Shown here: positions 51,539 through 64,000 of the stretch, piece by piece
Numbering within the stretch: position 1 is the stretch's first letter
Layout: each line of letters begins with the position of its first letter
Source: Sapria himalayana
Lineage: Eukaryota > Streptophyta > Magnoliopsida > Malpighiales > Rafflesiaceae
Direction of reading: 5' to 3'
DNA: 64,000 nt
NCBI GenBank assembly: GCA_029783825.1
Contig: JAREIK010002463.1
Span: 1,213,501 to 1,277,500, forward strand
Notes under the pieces: model-generated
What the model saw: the letters and a program-made list of their open reading frames with translations, nothing else
What the model was told of the DNA's origin: nothing
The model's database searches: none
Translations under genes and position numbers: made by a program

Positions 51539-51843
51539 TGTTGTTTTGAAACAACTATTTCTTGTTTAACACAAGAAATTCTCAAGAACAGAAGCAGATT
51601 CAAGAAGAAGAAGAGAAGAATAGAGGAGAATAAGAGATATCGCGCAGCAGAGCCAATTCAAAAATAATCAATAATCATCCAGCAGCTAGGTCAAAAAAAT
51701 TATCGGCTTTTATATCAGTCCGATAATTAAAACGCGTAAATTTATTAAAAAAAAACTTTACAGTAATGCACGATAATTGCTCATTAAGGGCAAATTTGTA
51801 ACTTCACTTCCATATCCTAACACAATCGAACAGCCCGTCAACA
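51539..51843 (-). repeat. 5' LTR of the young Copia element
   Basis: 305 bp, TGTTG...AACA, followed by the target duplication ATAGG. It should hold the element's promoter on the minus strand. Confidence 0.95.
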
Positions 51844-51848
51844 ATAGG

Positions 51849-52041
51849 CACCCCTAATGGTGAAGGTAGGAGAATATAGATTATGTTATTTAGTGATTAT
51901 ATGAAGCTTGTTTTTATTTGTTTATTTGTTTATTTTTATAATGTTATATTTTTATATTTTATCTTGAGTTACTTTGGTATTAATTTTCTTATAGAGTTAT
52001 TAGTGTTCCAAGTTATATATATATATATATAAATATAATAT
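51849..52041. other. 193-bp spacer between two Copia elements
   Basis: AT-rich DNA with an (AT)n run near 52016-52030. No gene. Confidence 0.6.
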
Positions 52042-52046
52042 GAGCT

Positions 52047-52367
52047 TGTTGTATTGTAATAACAATCCTTGCTTCAACAAGGATTTCAGAGAGGAGACAT
52101 GAAGAAGAAGAGAATAGTTTGGCAGAAGAAGAAATCACAGAGCAACGAGAGAAATAATCCAGTAACTGATAAATGTGTCCAGCAATTATGAAAAGAGAAA
52201 AAGGTTGAGCTTATATACAAAGCTCAATATTTAATAAAAGAAGCAGTAATTTAAAAAGGTGTACATTGCGATTGATGCTTTTGTTTTATTAAACAATAGT
52301 AAAGGCATTTTGGTAATTTCACCATGTAAGAAGCTCAAACCAACAGAATCAAAGAGCTCAATCAATA
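52047..52367 (-). repeat. 3' LTR of the old Copia element
   Basis: 321 bp. It ends ATCAATA where the other LTR ends ATCAACA. It contains only one copy of the 14-bp terminal unit. Confidence 0.88.
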
Positions 52368-55300
52368 ATCTTTCACATTTGATGTAGTTAGTGTAAGTTA
52401 AAGCTTTTCCTGAAAGTAGACTAGCTTCTCTCTTGGTAAAGGCTTGATGAAAATATTAGCTACTTGTTCTTCCATTCAACAAAACAACAAATTAATTTCA
52501 TTAGTCTCAATGACAACTTTAATGAAGTGATATTTGAGACCTATGTGTTTTGTTCGACTATGCATAACTACATCGCTTGATATGAATATAGTTGATTGAT
52601 TGTCACAAAGTATTGTATTTGGATAGTTCAATGGTTCATTCAAATCAGTCAGTAACTTTCTCATCCATAAGGCTTGAGATATAATTATTGAAGCTAAAAC
52701 ATATTCAGCTTCAGTGGTAGATAAAGCAACTATCGATTACTTCTTGGACTGCCAAGAAATAGCCACAGTTCCTAAGTTAAATACATATCCAGAGGTATTT
52801 CAATAATCCTTTGAACATCCATCCTAGTCACTATCACAATATCCAGATATTTTAGTGAGATTGGTTCTAGAGTATTTTAGACCTAAGTCTAGTGTTCCTT
52901 TGATGTATCTTAAAACTCTTTTTGTAGCACTAAGGTGTATGTGATTAGGTGCATTCATGAACCGATATAGTAAGTGAACATAATATACTATGTCTAATCT
53001 TGTGGCATATGCATACAATAAGTTTCCAATCAAGCTTTTGTATACTTTTCCATTTACTAATCTACCTTGGGTAGATTTTAGTTTATGGTTAACAACTAGA
53101 GGGGTAGAGACATGTTTACAATCACGCATTCCATAACTTTTTAATATAGACTGTATGTATGCAGTTTGAGAGATGGACAAACCACTTGTGTCTTGAGAAA
53201 TTTCAAGTCCTAAGAAATGTTTCAAGTTGCCTAGGTCTGATATTTCATATTTAGTTTTCATTTCTCTTCTAAAGTCATCTATTAATTGTGATTTGTTACT
53301 AGTGAAAATTATGTCATTTACATATATTGGGACAATTAAAATTTCAGAATTTTTGATCTTTTTTATGTAAAGTGTAGGCTCACTCTTATCATCTTTAAAT
53401 CCTTGATTCAACAAGTAAGAGTTTATTTATTGATACCAAGCATGAGGAACTTGTTTCAACCCATATAGAGCATTGTTTAATTTATAAATACAGTGTTCAC
53501 TCCCTTGTTTTACAAACCCAAGGGGTTATTCTATATTAATCTCCTCATTGAGTTTTCCATTCAAGAAGGCAGACTTGATATCTAATTAGAACAAGTTCCA
53601 ACCCTTTTGTCCAACTAAGGTTATTAGAAACCTCATTGTTTCTAACATTGTTACTGGAGCAAAGGTTTCCAGATAGTTAGTTCTAGCTTTTTGGGAGTAG
53701 TCCTTGGATGCTAATTGAGCCTTACACAGGCTGATTAGAGTTTGGTCGAGTCTTAATCTTAAATATTTATTTGACTCTTATGCTGTGTTTATTTGGGATT
53801 AAGTCTACTAAAGTCTAGATTTGATTCTTTTCAATGATAGACATTTATGTCTTCATTGTATTTATCCAGACTTGATGTTTTACTGCCTATTTATAGCTGA
53901 GAGACTTAACTGAGGAGTAATTACATCTCTTGTATATGTCAGTCAAGGATTTATATTCAATGGGTGTATTTATATCATGTAATTCCTCTATTTCAGACTT
54001 TGACTCGAAAGGGGAGCAGGAACCATACTTTGGAGTTCATTCTTCTTTATTGCATGCAGAAAGATCAATATTACAGCCTTGCGGGCTTGTATTCTTAACT
54101 TCAGAATCATAGAAGTCCTCATCTCATTTGGCAATTTCATCAACAGTTAATCTCTACTTACTAGGAATGATTTTGTTTCTAGTGAGTATAGTCTGTAACC
54201 ATTGGATTGTAGACTATAACCAACTAATATACATTTTAGACTCTTGGAGTCTAACTTAGTTCTAGAGGCCTTTAGTATATGGGAGTAGCAAACACTCCTG
54301 AATACCTTGAGGTGTTTAACATTTGGTTTCCTTCCACTCCAAGCCTACAGTGGTGTGAGATTATCTAGTGCTTTTGTAGGGCATCTATTGAGCAGATATA
54401 CTGCAGTGTTCACTACCTCTCCCCAATAGACTTTAAGCAAGTTTTTCTCATTCATAATACTTCTAGCCATTTCCATTACAATTATGTTCTTTCTCTCCAC
54501 AACACCATTTTCTTGAGGTGTGTAAGAGGTAGTCATTTGTCTATTTATTCTTTTTAGTTCACATAAATTAATAAATTTTTGTGAAAGGAACTCACCCCCT
54601 CTGTCTGTTAAAGTGTCTTTACACTTAGTCCAAATTGTCTTTCAATAAGAGGTATCAATTTCTTGAAGCAGTCAAGCACTTCAGATTTGTGCTTCAAGAA
54701 GTAAATCCACATATGTCTTGTACAGTCATCGACAAATAATAGGAAGTAGTTATTGTTGCCTAGAGACTGGACTGACATGGGTCCATAGATATCAACATGT
54801 ATTAGTTCTAGTGGTTGAGAGGCTCTCCATGTAGAGTTTTTGGAAAAACTCTATCTAGATTGTTTTCCAAGTGAGCATTCCTCATAGACAGTGGTGGGAA
54901 TGTCAAAGTTTGAGGGTACACCTTTCACAAGTTTTTTTTTGAAAAATATTTTTTAGGCTGAAATAATTAAGGTGCCCAAACCTCTTATGTCATAATGAGG
55001 CTTCAGATTCGACATTCATAGTCAAAGCCTTGTCTATTTTCTGATTAAATATCAATGGAAAGCTCCTTCCTCTAGACATCTTTATTGTCCATGAAGATTG
55101 ATCAGATTTATGATCAAATGTATCATATGTGTTATTTTTAAGTACTAGTTTATAGCCTCTTTCCATTAATTGCCCCACACTTAGAAGGTTTTGGTCTAAT
55201 GTTGGAACCAAGAGTATATCTTTTATAATCTTGACTCAAGTGGGAGTAGGAATAAAAACTTTGCCTTTGGCTTTTGTCTCGACAAGGTCTCCATTGCCCA

Positions 55301-56424
55301 ATTTTACTTGTGAATTTACTATAAGAAGTAAATCCATAAATATATTTTGATTACCAAACATCTGGTTTGAGCAACCACTAAATAGAAATCACATGTTGGG
55401 TGAAGGTTGATTTCTTGTTTCTTTAATTAAAACAAGTGTTCTGCAGAGACTATTTGCTCTGCACAACTAGCATACTATGTGTGCTTCATCCTACAATCCT
55501 TCGAAGCATGCCCAAACTTTTTATAGTTTAGACACTAATTCTATTTTTGAAACCAACACTCTGTCTCAGTGTGGTTTGATCTTTTGCATATATTGCAAGA
55601 GATATGTGAGTCTTTATGTGAGGCATTTGAGAGTAAAGATGAAGAGAAACTAATTTTATTTTTGTTTCTGTTTCTATTTTTAGACACGTATCTTGGGTTT
55701 GGTCTTCTATTTATTGTCTTTGCTGCTTGACTCTCTTCCTTTACTACTTGATTTTCCCATCTTGATTACATAGCAGATTCTCCAGATACTTCAGCTCTCT
55801 TGAGTAGTCTGCTTTCATATGACTTTAGGGAACTCAGAACTTGTTGAATAGTTAGCTTGGTCAAATCCTTTATCTCTTCTATTACAGCCACAATTGCATC
55901 AAACTTTTAGGCATACATATTAAAAGATTCTCAACTAATCAAGTTTTTGAGATGTTCTAACCATGAATTTTTAGTTGATTGACAACATCCAGAAACTGAG
56001 TTGAGAACTCAGTGAGAAAATCTGAGTTATTCATACTCAGATTCTCAAAGTTTTTTCTTAAGGAGTGTAGAAGGGCTCTTCGAGCCTTCTTATCTCCCTG
56101 AAACTTATCAATTAGGAAATCCCAAGCCTCCTTGGCTCGAGTACATCCCAATAGTTGAGGAAATATGACATTAATGACACCATGTTGGATGAACAGTAGA
56201 GACTTTGCATTTAGCTTCCTCAACTCTCTTTCTTCTAATAATTCTTTTTCTTCTAAAGAAGATATATTTGGCGATTTTGTATATCCAGAAACCACAATCT
56301 CCTAAATATCTTGTGAAATAAATAATATCCTCATTTTAACAAGCCAATAATCAAAATTATCACCATCAAACAGGGGTATGAGAATCGACCCCGAGCTTGA
56401 TAAACTTAAATTTCTGGATGACAT
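52368..56424 (-). pseudogene. Decayed Copia gag-pol
   Basis: Possible start at 56424, and an early stop soon after. Open fragments: gag 56295-55957 (LGCTRAKEAWDFL), protease/integrase pieces 55211-54990, integrase 54536-54345 (YTPQENGVVERKN, with the catalytic Glu retained), reverse transcriptase and RNase H 53414-52824 (PIYVNDIIF: the catalytic motif reads YVND rather than YVDD) and 52664-52476 (HSRTKHIGLKYHF). The fragments lie in order, separated by stops. It cannot encode a working polyprotein. Confidence 0.92.
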
Positions 56425-56664
56425 TTTAATTTGATAAATTTTTGAAAATATTTGAATAGAAATTTGGGGATCTTATAGAAATTATAGTTTAAATTACATA
56501 ATTTTTTCAGATTTGGATAGATCTGAACTAGATTAAAGGAAATTTAGAAGGAAAAAATTTAGGTTAGTTTTGATATTTGAGAATCATCTATTTCGGAGAA
56601 GATTTTGAATAATCATTCGAAAAAAACTTCGGTCTCAGATATATACAAGGCTCTGATACCAAAT

Positions 56665-57007
56665 TGTTGTATTGTAATAACAATCAATGCTTCAACAAGG
56701 ATTTCAGAGAGGAGACATGAAGAAGAAGAGAAGAGTTTAGCAGAAGAAGAGAAGAGTTTAGCATAAGAAGAAATCGCAGGGCAACAAGAGGAATAATCCA
56801 GCAACTTGATAAATGTGTCCAGTAGTTACGAAAAGAGAAAAAGGCTGAGCTGATATACAAAGCTCAATATTTAATAAAAGAAGCAGTAATTAAAAAAGGT
56901 GTACATTGCGATTGATGCTATTGTTTTATTAAACGATAGTAAGGGTATATTGGTAACTTCACCACGTAATAAGCCCAAACCAACAGAATCAAAGAGCTCA
57001 ATCAACA
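56665..57007 (-). repeat. 5' LTR of the old Copia element
   Basis: 343 bp; longer than its partner because of an internal short duplication near 56720-56765. Its last 14 bp form the first unit of the tandem array at 56994-57105. Confidence 0.88.
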
Positions 57008-57105
57008 GAGCTCGATCAACAAAGCTCGATCAATAGAGCTCGATCAATAGAGCTCGATCAATAGAGCTCGATCAACAGAGCTCGATCAACAGAGCTCGAT
57101 CGATA
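56994..57105. repeat. 14-bp tandem array across the LTR edge, eight units
   Basis: Eight units of GAGCTCGATCAACA type (variants AATCAACA, AATA, GATA) fill exactly 112 bp. The first unit is the LTR terminus; the next begins with the target duplication GAGCT. The other LTR has only one unit. Confidence 0.9.
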
Positions 57106-57113
57106 GAGCTCGT

Positions 57114-58119
57114 ATTTTGTTTTATGATTTTATGATGTTATTTCTTGTTTTTCAATTCTACAATCTATGTCATAGCCAAAGCAGTGGATTATGGCCATTG
57201 CCCAAACTTTGCCACCACTACCATAGATCCACCATCATTTTCATCATCAAAGATGATGCTATGGTGATATTAGTTATTTTGAAGTCCATAATTATATACT
57301 CATTAAAAACATATTTTAATGTATTTTAGGATATTTTTTATTCGAGCACTCAAATTTTGAATGTTAAAGTTGCTATACTTCACAAAATAAATACTTCGTA
57401 TTACTTATAAAATAATTTTGTGAATATCCAAGGTGACAAAAATCCACTTTATTTTGTGATTAATTTGTTAAATTTTTAAGTCACTTTTCAAAGTTACAAG
57501 TGTCAATTATAGAGGGATAATTAACATTGAAAAAAAATCTTATTTTCAAAAAATATGTTGAAAAAAACATCTTGATATCTTATTCAAGATTTAAGAATTG
57601 CAGGGTCTCTATCAATGTTTTGTAAATTCTATTCTGCACATGTTTGACCAAATACTCGTGAAATACTATTTGATCTTTCGATCAGCTATCTTGCCCATAA
57701 ATAAAAAATATCTTAGAAATTTGAAACAAAGATATATTGTAAATAACTTCTTCAAAGATTTCGTCAAGCCAAAAAATAATCATGTTTTGATCAAGTTTAT
57801 AATTTCTACCAATTCTAGGACCTGATCTTATTTTCTAGGAAACATATCACTTCTTGAATACTTGATTGAACAACTTTGAACTTGGGAGATTTTCTCTGTT
57901 ATGAAAATTTACCACACTCATTGGATATCAAGATTCGATAGTAGCTATTGCTTCATGATGACAATACTAACCAACATGGAGCACAAATTATAGTGATTTT
58001 TTTTTCTTATTTGACTCGGGTGGTTTTTTTTTTGTTATGAAAATTTCCACCTAACATTAAAAGATAGTTTTCCAGAAATTATAAATATTTTGTTAATCAT
58101 TTATTCTGTGAACTAGGGT
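57114..58119. other. AT-rich stretch, no gene recognised
   Basis: Short open frames near 57117-57329 and 57598-57825 show no domain and are not supported as genes. Confidence 0.45.
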
Positions 58120-59060
58120 AGTTCAATTGGTTGATTGGATGAATTTGGATTAATATATATTATTATAGTTGTGATATAGATATTTTTTATAGTGTAATTT
58201 TTTTCTCATCCTAGCTTGTTTAGGTCAAATTGCTTTGATTATTTAGTTTGAATTTTTGATTTTTTATGTTTTGTTTAATTTTTGCAATATGAGTTACTCC
58301 GAGGGCAAGCCTTTTAGTTTCATTCTTGGTAATATGAAGCAAGAAAGAAGACAATGAATTATTTTATTGTTCATGCTATAAGAGGATTGAGAAAATTCAT
58401 GATAATTGTTAGGTGTCAAATTTAGATTAGATGAGAGTTTTTTCATTTTATTCACACTACAAAATGATTTGACACCATAATGATACTTGTTTGAGTGTTG
58501 ACTATTATATCTTGAGTAGAGGTGGTATACTTATCGTAATATTAGAGTTGAGGGGTAGATTACTTATACCACTCAATGGTCTACTTAAAGTATGCACTTG
58601 ATATTGTTTTTACATCTAGGAGTAGAAAATGAGAGATTCATTTGTAGATCAACCACATATTTATTTATGTTTTCAATTATTTTAATTCTACTTTCTACTT
58701 CTAAGTCTTATTTGAGAACCAAGAGGCAGTCATTTTATATGTATTTATTTTTTATTGTTTACTTTATAACCAATATTGTTAGTATTGTTGTCAATGAAAA
58801 TGTCAATCATATTGTTGGTAATATAAGCATCAATTTTAGTCTCATTACCATGTCTAATATTCTATATGATTTTAATTATAATTTATTGTCTATGACATAT
58901 GTTATAAAGCCTATTAACTTTGAATTTCTTTTCTTTATCATAAAGTGATTTCTAGGATAATTTTATTTGGGGTTGATCGAAATAATCTTTGTCTACTTTA
59001 TTCTATATTCTATAGTGAGGATGGTGAATCTTAGATATTTTATTATATTTGATTATTTGC
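58120..59060. repeat. Second locus of the dispersed repeat seen at 13.8-16.1 kb
   Basis: It starts with GATGAATTTGG near 58138 and follows the same order of blocks as 15290-16100, including AAGAGGATTGAG, TGTTGACTATTATATC and AACCACATATTTATT-like blocks. The class is unknown. The 118-codon open frame at 58592-58948 is within it and shows no recognised domain. Confidence 0.5.
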
Positions 59061-59344
59061 TAGTTCATTTTTAGGGTTTTCATCATTTGTGGTCAAGTTG
59101 AAGCTTGTTGCAGTTTCTAGCTTTACGTGTGTGGAATTTTATAATTGTTCGCTCTTTATTTTTTTTATTTTACTTAATATTTTATTGGAGCATCTAACAT
59201 GTGAGTTGCCTCAATCAAGTTGACCTTTATATAAGATCTTTTCATATATGTAATTTGTATAATGTTTATCAAGTTAAATCAAGTTGCTTTATTAAGTTAT
59301 GTTTTATATTTTATATTTTTATTGTCTTAAATTTGTACGTAGTA

Positions 59345-59560
59345 TATCAAAAGCATGGTAGTCTAGTTGACAAAGAGGATGAATACTCTTATCCTAGGAG
59401 CAAGAGTTTGATTTATAAGGATGCTGGATATGCTTCTCAGGGTATATATCAATTTACTCTATCATGCTATTTGGATATGAGCCTTACATGATTCGACTCA
59501 TGGGCTCTAAAATTCTGTAGGAGTTGAGAGATAATATGAGTTACGTTCACAGATAAAAAA
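59345..59560 (+). repeat. Possible tRNA-derived SINE
   Basis: TGGTAGTCTAGTTGACAAAG resembles an RNA polymerase III A box and AGAGTTTGATTTATA, about 40 bp later, a B box; an A-rich run follows near 59555. Neither box is a good match, there is no second copy, and no flanking duplication was found. Confidence 0.25.
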
Positions 59561-60530
59561 AATTTGTATATAGTATTAGAGCACGCCCTGTGTGCGAAAG
59601 AAAACTAAATAATAAGGAACAAAAAAAGTGTGTAGGTTTTAATGCCCATTTCGTCCATGCCATAATGATTATCAATGTCATCAAGTAATGATAGCTGCTT
59701 GTCACAAAAGTGCAAGCATCACTAGAATTTTGATGTTAGTAAATCTAAAAAGTCTATGTTGCATGGTCACTATGTTCAACTTGTTAGAAGATTTGGTGAG
59801 CCAAAACCTAGGTGTTCCTCTTCACTCTTATCAGAATTGACTTTTAGCATCAACGGACATTGAATCTTTGCCAACAAAGGTGTGTTACTAGAATTATGAT
59901 TATGATAAAGGTATGAATAATGCAATATTATATGAATTGCAAGAGGTGATATTTGTAAACCCTAATTCAGGGTTCTTAATTTGGGGTTTGAATTGAGGGC
60001 CCCATCCAGTTGTAAAATCATATAAGTAACAACTCTCATCTTGTATTCTTTGTAGTAGAAAAAAATATATGTTTCTATTTATTATTTCAACTCATCTAGT
60101 TGTACTTTAGAAAGTGAATTGTAGATCTAAAGTGATTGATGGCATGGTTTTATACTTTCTGTTTCATTTTGAAACTCAATCAAGCTTGTTGAGCAATTTG
60201 TCTATCATGTTGTTAGAAATATAAGCATAATAACAAAAAATTGTTGGAACCATTTTATACTAAAAGTTATACGTTATTTTTTTTATTCTTATTATTGTTC
60301 GGATTCATTTTAGTTTTTTTTTAAATTACAATATGCTGAGATTATGTTTAATATATATATACACACATTCTTTATTCTACATAGTAAATAATTTGGTACA
60401 TAGAGCTCAACTTATGTATAGAATGATCAAATCATTAGTTCTTATAAATTAAAGTTTATTGTTCATAATCTAGATGGATTTCGATACTCTATTGATAAGA
60501 TTATAACATAAGATTTCAGTATGTCTATCT
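59561..60530. other. AT-rich stretch, no feature recognised
   Basis: No exon, domain or transposon end was recognised. Confidence 0.45.
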
Positions 60531-63500
60531 TAAAGGTGTCAAATGGGCTGTGTCGTGTCAGTACAACTCATTTTTAGGTGGCCCAATCATGCCACCGTGA
60601 TGTGTCAGGCATGACTTGGTAAGGAAGTCGTACCATGCTTGGCACGACATGATTTGTATTTTGCCTGGCCCAGCACGACACGACTAGCATATGAGTTTAG
60701 GAAAAATCATGCTGAGTCATTTCAATTTGTGCTGGTTCATGCCGATTTTTGACCTTTTGACTTTTGTATGCGAATTGTAATGTAATAATATGAAAAATAT
60801 AATTTTATCGTACATTCATATGAAAAGAAAAAAAAATCATCATCCAAATAAAAAAAATAATAAACAAAAACAACAATACTATGAAAACAATATAATCGTA
60901 TCGTACATTCATATGAAATTAAAAAAATTGCATCATCCAAATAAAAAAAAACAATAAACAAAAATAACAATAATATGAAAAAAATACAATTGTAAATCGA
61001 AATGCAAAAATATCAAATGAAATAAAAATAAATAATAACATAATAATTATAAATAAGTACAGAATCAAAATATACAATCATCAATCCAAATACCAATTAG
61101 TGTCTATATGCAAATTATCATCATTATTGTGTAAGTACCTGATGGTATCTTTAGTGGTTGCCTCAACATCCTCCAAGTCCTAGGAGTCATCATCTGCTAG
61201 CAATTCCTACAATTTTATTCTAGTTTTATCTTGGATGCCCAACCTCGAATCCTCTCAATCCTTCATGCATGCAAGCACCTTATAATATCTGACCATAGTC
61301 TCAATCTCCTATTAGAAATGACATTGATTACAATAGAAAAAGTAGACTCCAATATTATGCTTTACACCAGAGGAATCAGTAGATCATTTTCCATCTTAGA
61401 CAACTTGGGATAGGTGGATCACTATGATTTCTACCATAGTAAAGTATTAAGGTTCTTATTATCATTATGTAATAGGATTGAGTAATAATCGGTATCTAAG
61501 TACTGAGATAGCTCACTTCTATTCGATGGATCACCCCATCATTTCTTCCTTACCAACTGAATGTAAAAGTCTTCATCTCTGAATAAGGTGTCCATGTCCG
61601 CACTTGGAGCATGACTACTGCTACTAACATACACAGTGTCATAGTATATAAATAACTCGGTCAATTTTTCATGAATAAACTCTTCAAGTTGGTTTGTTTG
61701 GTTCATGTACATGGATATGTATGTCAAAATGTTTCCCTTCTAATTTAATCCTAGGATCTATGCAGGTAGCTAGGCAATAAAGAGATGGAATGATGGACTA
61801 GTACTTTGAATAATTAGTTTTCTTCTCAATAGATATGACACTAAATGTAAGATCATCTCTAAACTTGCTAAACATGCTACTAATATTGTGTATGCACCTG
61901 AGTGTAATGCAAGTAGTGAGAGTGTACATATATGAACATATTTTCATCATGTCATAAAAAATCTTCAGAAATTTCATAAAAGAAATTCATGTATCCCAGT
62001 TAGCATCGTCAATAATAAGTTCTCCATTCTTATTATTGACATAGTCAGATATCATGTGTTCGTATCCAACACATGACTCCAACATTAGGTAAGTGTAATT
62101 CCAATTGTATCTCACACAATTTGGAAATTTATCTTCTTTAGACTTGCAGACAAACAGAGACTACCAAACTTTTATTGTCTGTTAGGTATCATAAGATATT
62201 TTAGTCTCTTATTTTTTTTTAATACTTGGCAAATAACCTTCATCCACGCTTGTACTATCAGGTTAATAATGTGACACATATAATTAACATGAAAAATCTA
62301 ATTTAATGGTCAATCTCTAATAGTCCTAACTAACATATTAATAGCTACTCTATTGTTAGATATATTATCAAACATGATATTAAATATTTTATTTTGAATA
62401 TGATAATCTCTAAGGATTCTAGTCATGTACTCATATATGGCAAGACCATCCATGATGATAGAGAATCTTAAAAAATTTTAAAATCTTTATATTAAGTTTC
62501 TATGCAGAACCTATAAAGTGGGAGTTGAGGCATGCAAACATTGCATCATCATGACTAGTTTAGATATCAGACATCATGGACATAAATCTATTATATTACC
62601 TAAAATTTTTAATTATTATTTATTTTTCTAACTTATAATATTTAATTATGGCATTCCTACTTGTGGACCTATGATATTTATGATAAGTAGGCTAGAAGTA
62701 GGCCTGCATGATACTTACAACCCTAACATCCTTCAAAAATATAATTGAAAGATCTATAATGATAATCAGTTTGGCAATGCCTTCCCTCTCTAAATCATTG
62801 CGGTATATGAAAGGGGTCAAAGAAGCTGAACTAGATCCAGCTTCAAAGACTACTGCTTATGCTCAGTTGGGTTTGCCAAGGATCTAATGTACCATATTTT
62901 TGGTTCATTGATTGACATATCTTTTTAAATATTCAGTCCCACACATACTCCTCCACGTATATATATTTTTATAATATTTATATTGTGCTGATTATTAATT
63001 GATACCCCTAGTTTTTTTATTTTTTATTATGTTAAAGTGACTCCAAACTATAGAATTTCTTTTAGTTTTTTATTTTTTAGGTATTTGAGTTTGAGTCGAG
63101 ATCATGAGAGAAAATATGGTTTTATTCTCGGATATTTCCATAGGGTTATTATTATTATATATATCAAAATTTATATTAAAATTATTTTCGTTATACTCGC
63201 TATTAACCATTTTTTTATTAATGTTATGAATAATTTATATATATTTAAAAAAATAAAAAAATTACTTGAATTCTAGAGCGGAGAGAGATAAAGCCAAAAC
63301 TTGCACCCCGCACTAACAACTAATGGAACACCAAGAGAAACTTCTACTTTATATTTCTTTAAGCTTTAAAAAACTTCTAATGTTAAAACTATAAAGCTTA
63401 ATTCTTTAGAGTTTAACCTTTAAAGAGAAAGAGATGAAGAGTGGAGACAGAACATAGGAGCATGTGAGTAGAGAGTATATGAGATGACAGAGGAGAGAGA

Positions 63501-64000
63501 GTTGAGAATGAGAACAAAAATGAGAATAAAACCTTTCAAACTCATAATTTATATTTATAGATTTTTTTAAATAAAAAATTTTATATTTTTTATATTTTTT
63601 ATTTTTTTTATTTTTTTGAATATAAAATTGGGCAGAAACCTAAAAATTGTCAAATTTCTGCGCTAGAATTCCAATGGTCAGGATTAAAATATATATTTTT
63701 TTAATAATTTTTTTGGTTAAGTAACCATTGGGGTCGACTAGTGGTGCATAAGCACGTTGGCCATTGGGTTGTGCTGCACAAGAGCCTGATAGCCAAAAAA
63801 GATGTCAGGTAGGGGGGAGGGGGTGTGGACTATGCCTGTTGGCCAGCACTTGCAGGGCTAGCCATGCAGCACCTATTTCCACATACACGTGACACCTTGA
63901 ATGATCTACCATGTACACATGGCTGGTTTTGTTAAAAATCTTAACTATGATTTAAAAAAATGGTACCGGGCAGGTCGGGTGTGAGCCAAGTGGATCGCAT
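60531..64000 (-). mobile_element. hAT transposon copy D, runs off the right edge
   Basis: The left end reads TAAAGGTGTCAAATGGG, followed by GC-rich subterminal DNA to 60760. Transposase blocks on the minus strand match copy C in order: the C-terminal region near 61280-61400, the region near 62000-62190, the core near 62270-62560 and the finger/N-terminal part near 62640-62960. GC-rich DNA from about 63720 to the window edge looks like the right subterminal zone. The left flank is GTCTATCT (60523-60530); its partner should lie just beyond the window. Confidence 0.78.
61280..62960 (-). pseudogene. Decayed hAT transposase (copy D)
   Basis: Colinear with 32870-34050 of copy C but with no long open frame. 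The C-terminal block (near 61280-61400) and the finger region (near 62750-62940) are recognisable by nucleotide similarity. Stops occur throughout, so it is not functional. Confidence 0.6.

Larger units (their letters stand above)
46847..51843 (-). mobile_element. Young Copia LTR retrotransposon, 4997 bp
   Basis: The 5-bp target duplication ATAGG flanks it (46842-46846 and 51844-51848). LTRs of 304 and 305 bp (46847-47150, 51539-51843) start TGTTG, end AACA and differ at only a handful of positions, so the insertion is recent. The primer site matching initiator tRNA-Met (TGGTATCAGAGC on the minus strand) is at 51535-51524; a polypurine tract lies at 47151-47160. Between them are gag and pol in the order of plant Copia elements (protease, integrase, reverse transcriptase, RNase H). 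One base is missing in gag relative to the neighbouring copy. Its sense strand is that of the carboxypeptidase gene, whose ATG lies 355 bp beyond the element's 3' LTR. Confidence 0.97.
52047..57007 (-). mobile_element. Old Copia element, related to its neighbour, about 4.96 kb
   Basis: LTRs at 52047-52367 and 56665-57007 begin TGTTGTATTG and differ at many positions (roughly one in twelve by eye). The right LTR also has an extra short duplication of its AGAAGAGTTTAGCA segment. The 5-bp target duplication is GAGCT (52042-52046 and 57008-57012), though the right one lies in a tandem array. The primer site TGGTATCAGAGC is on the minus strand at 56661-56650. Internal DNA aligns throughout with the young element but is full of stops and small gaps. 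Confidence 0.92.

Overview
The window is nuclear DNA from a flowering plant. The evidence is two intron-containing plant genes with GT-AG splice sites, plant-type Copia retrotransposons whose primer site matches initiator tRNA-Met, plant hAT transposons, and RTE-type LINE relics. Non-genic DNA is very AT-rich. GC-rich islands a few hundred bases long interrupt it, and these are mostly the ends of hAT transposons. The species cannot be named from the sequence alone.

Two host genes are supported. The plus strand carries the C-terminal two thirds of a gene for a KH-domain RNA-binding protein of the RIK (RS2/AS1-interacting KH protein; animal KHDC4/BLOM7) family. It has seven exons between 19391 and 43441, including one intron of 16.3 kb and one of 5.9 kb; its 5' exons lie left of the window. 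The minus strand carries a complete eight-exon serine carboxypeptidase-like gene (46491 down to 43595; 481 codons plus stop). The two genes converge, with stop codons only 153 bp apart.

The rest is mostly transposon DNA. Positions 1-19390 lie upstream of the first visible RIK exon and hold a decayed hAT copy with two other elements inserted in it, an RTE LINE relic, several GC-rich hAT-type miniature elements and a locally tandem dispersed repeat. The 16.3-kb RIK intron holds two more miniature elements, another LINE relic, a Copia relic and two larger hAT copies. Right of the carboxypeptidase gene are two related Copia elements in the same orientation: a young one (46847-51843, TSD ATAGG, nearly identical LTRs, one frameshift) only 355 bp upstream of the carboxypeptidase start codon, and an old one (52047-57007, TSD GAGCT, many stops). 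The right end enters a fourth hAT copy (from 60531) that runs off the window.

The clearest structural results are target-site duplications read directly for two Copia and six hAT-type elements, which fix their ends to the base. One miniature element (24240-24965) carries an internal GC-rich minisatellite and a perfect 34-bp palindrome centred on CACGTG. No CRISPR, operon or other prokaryotic feature is present, and no clearly new functional system was recognised.
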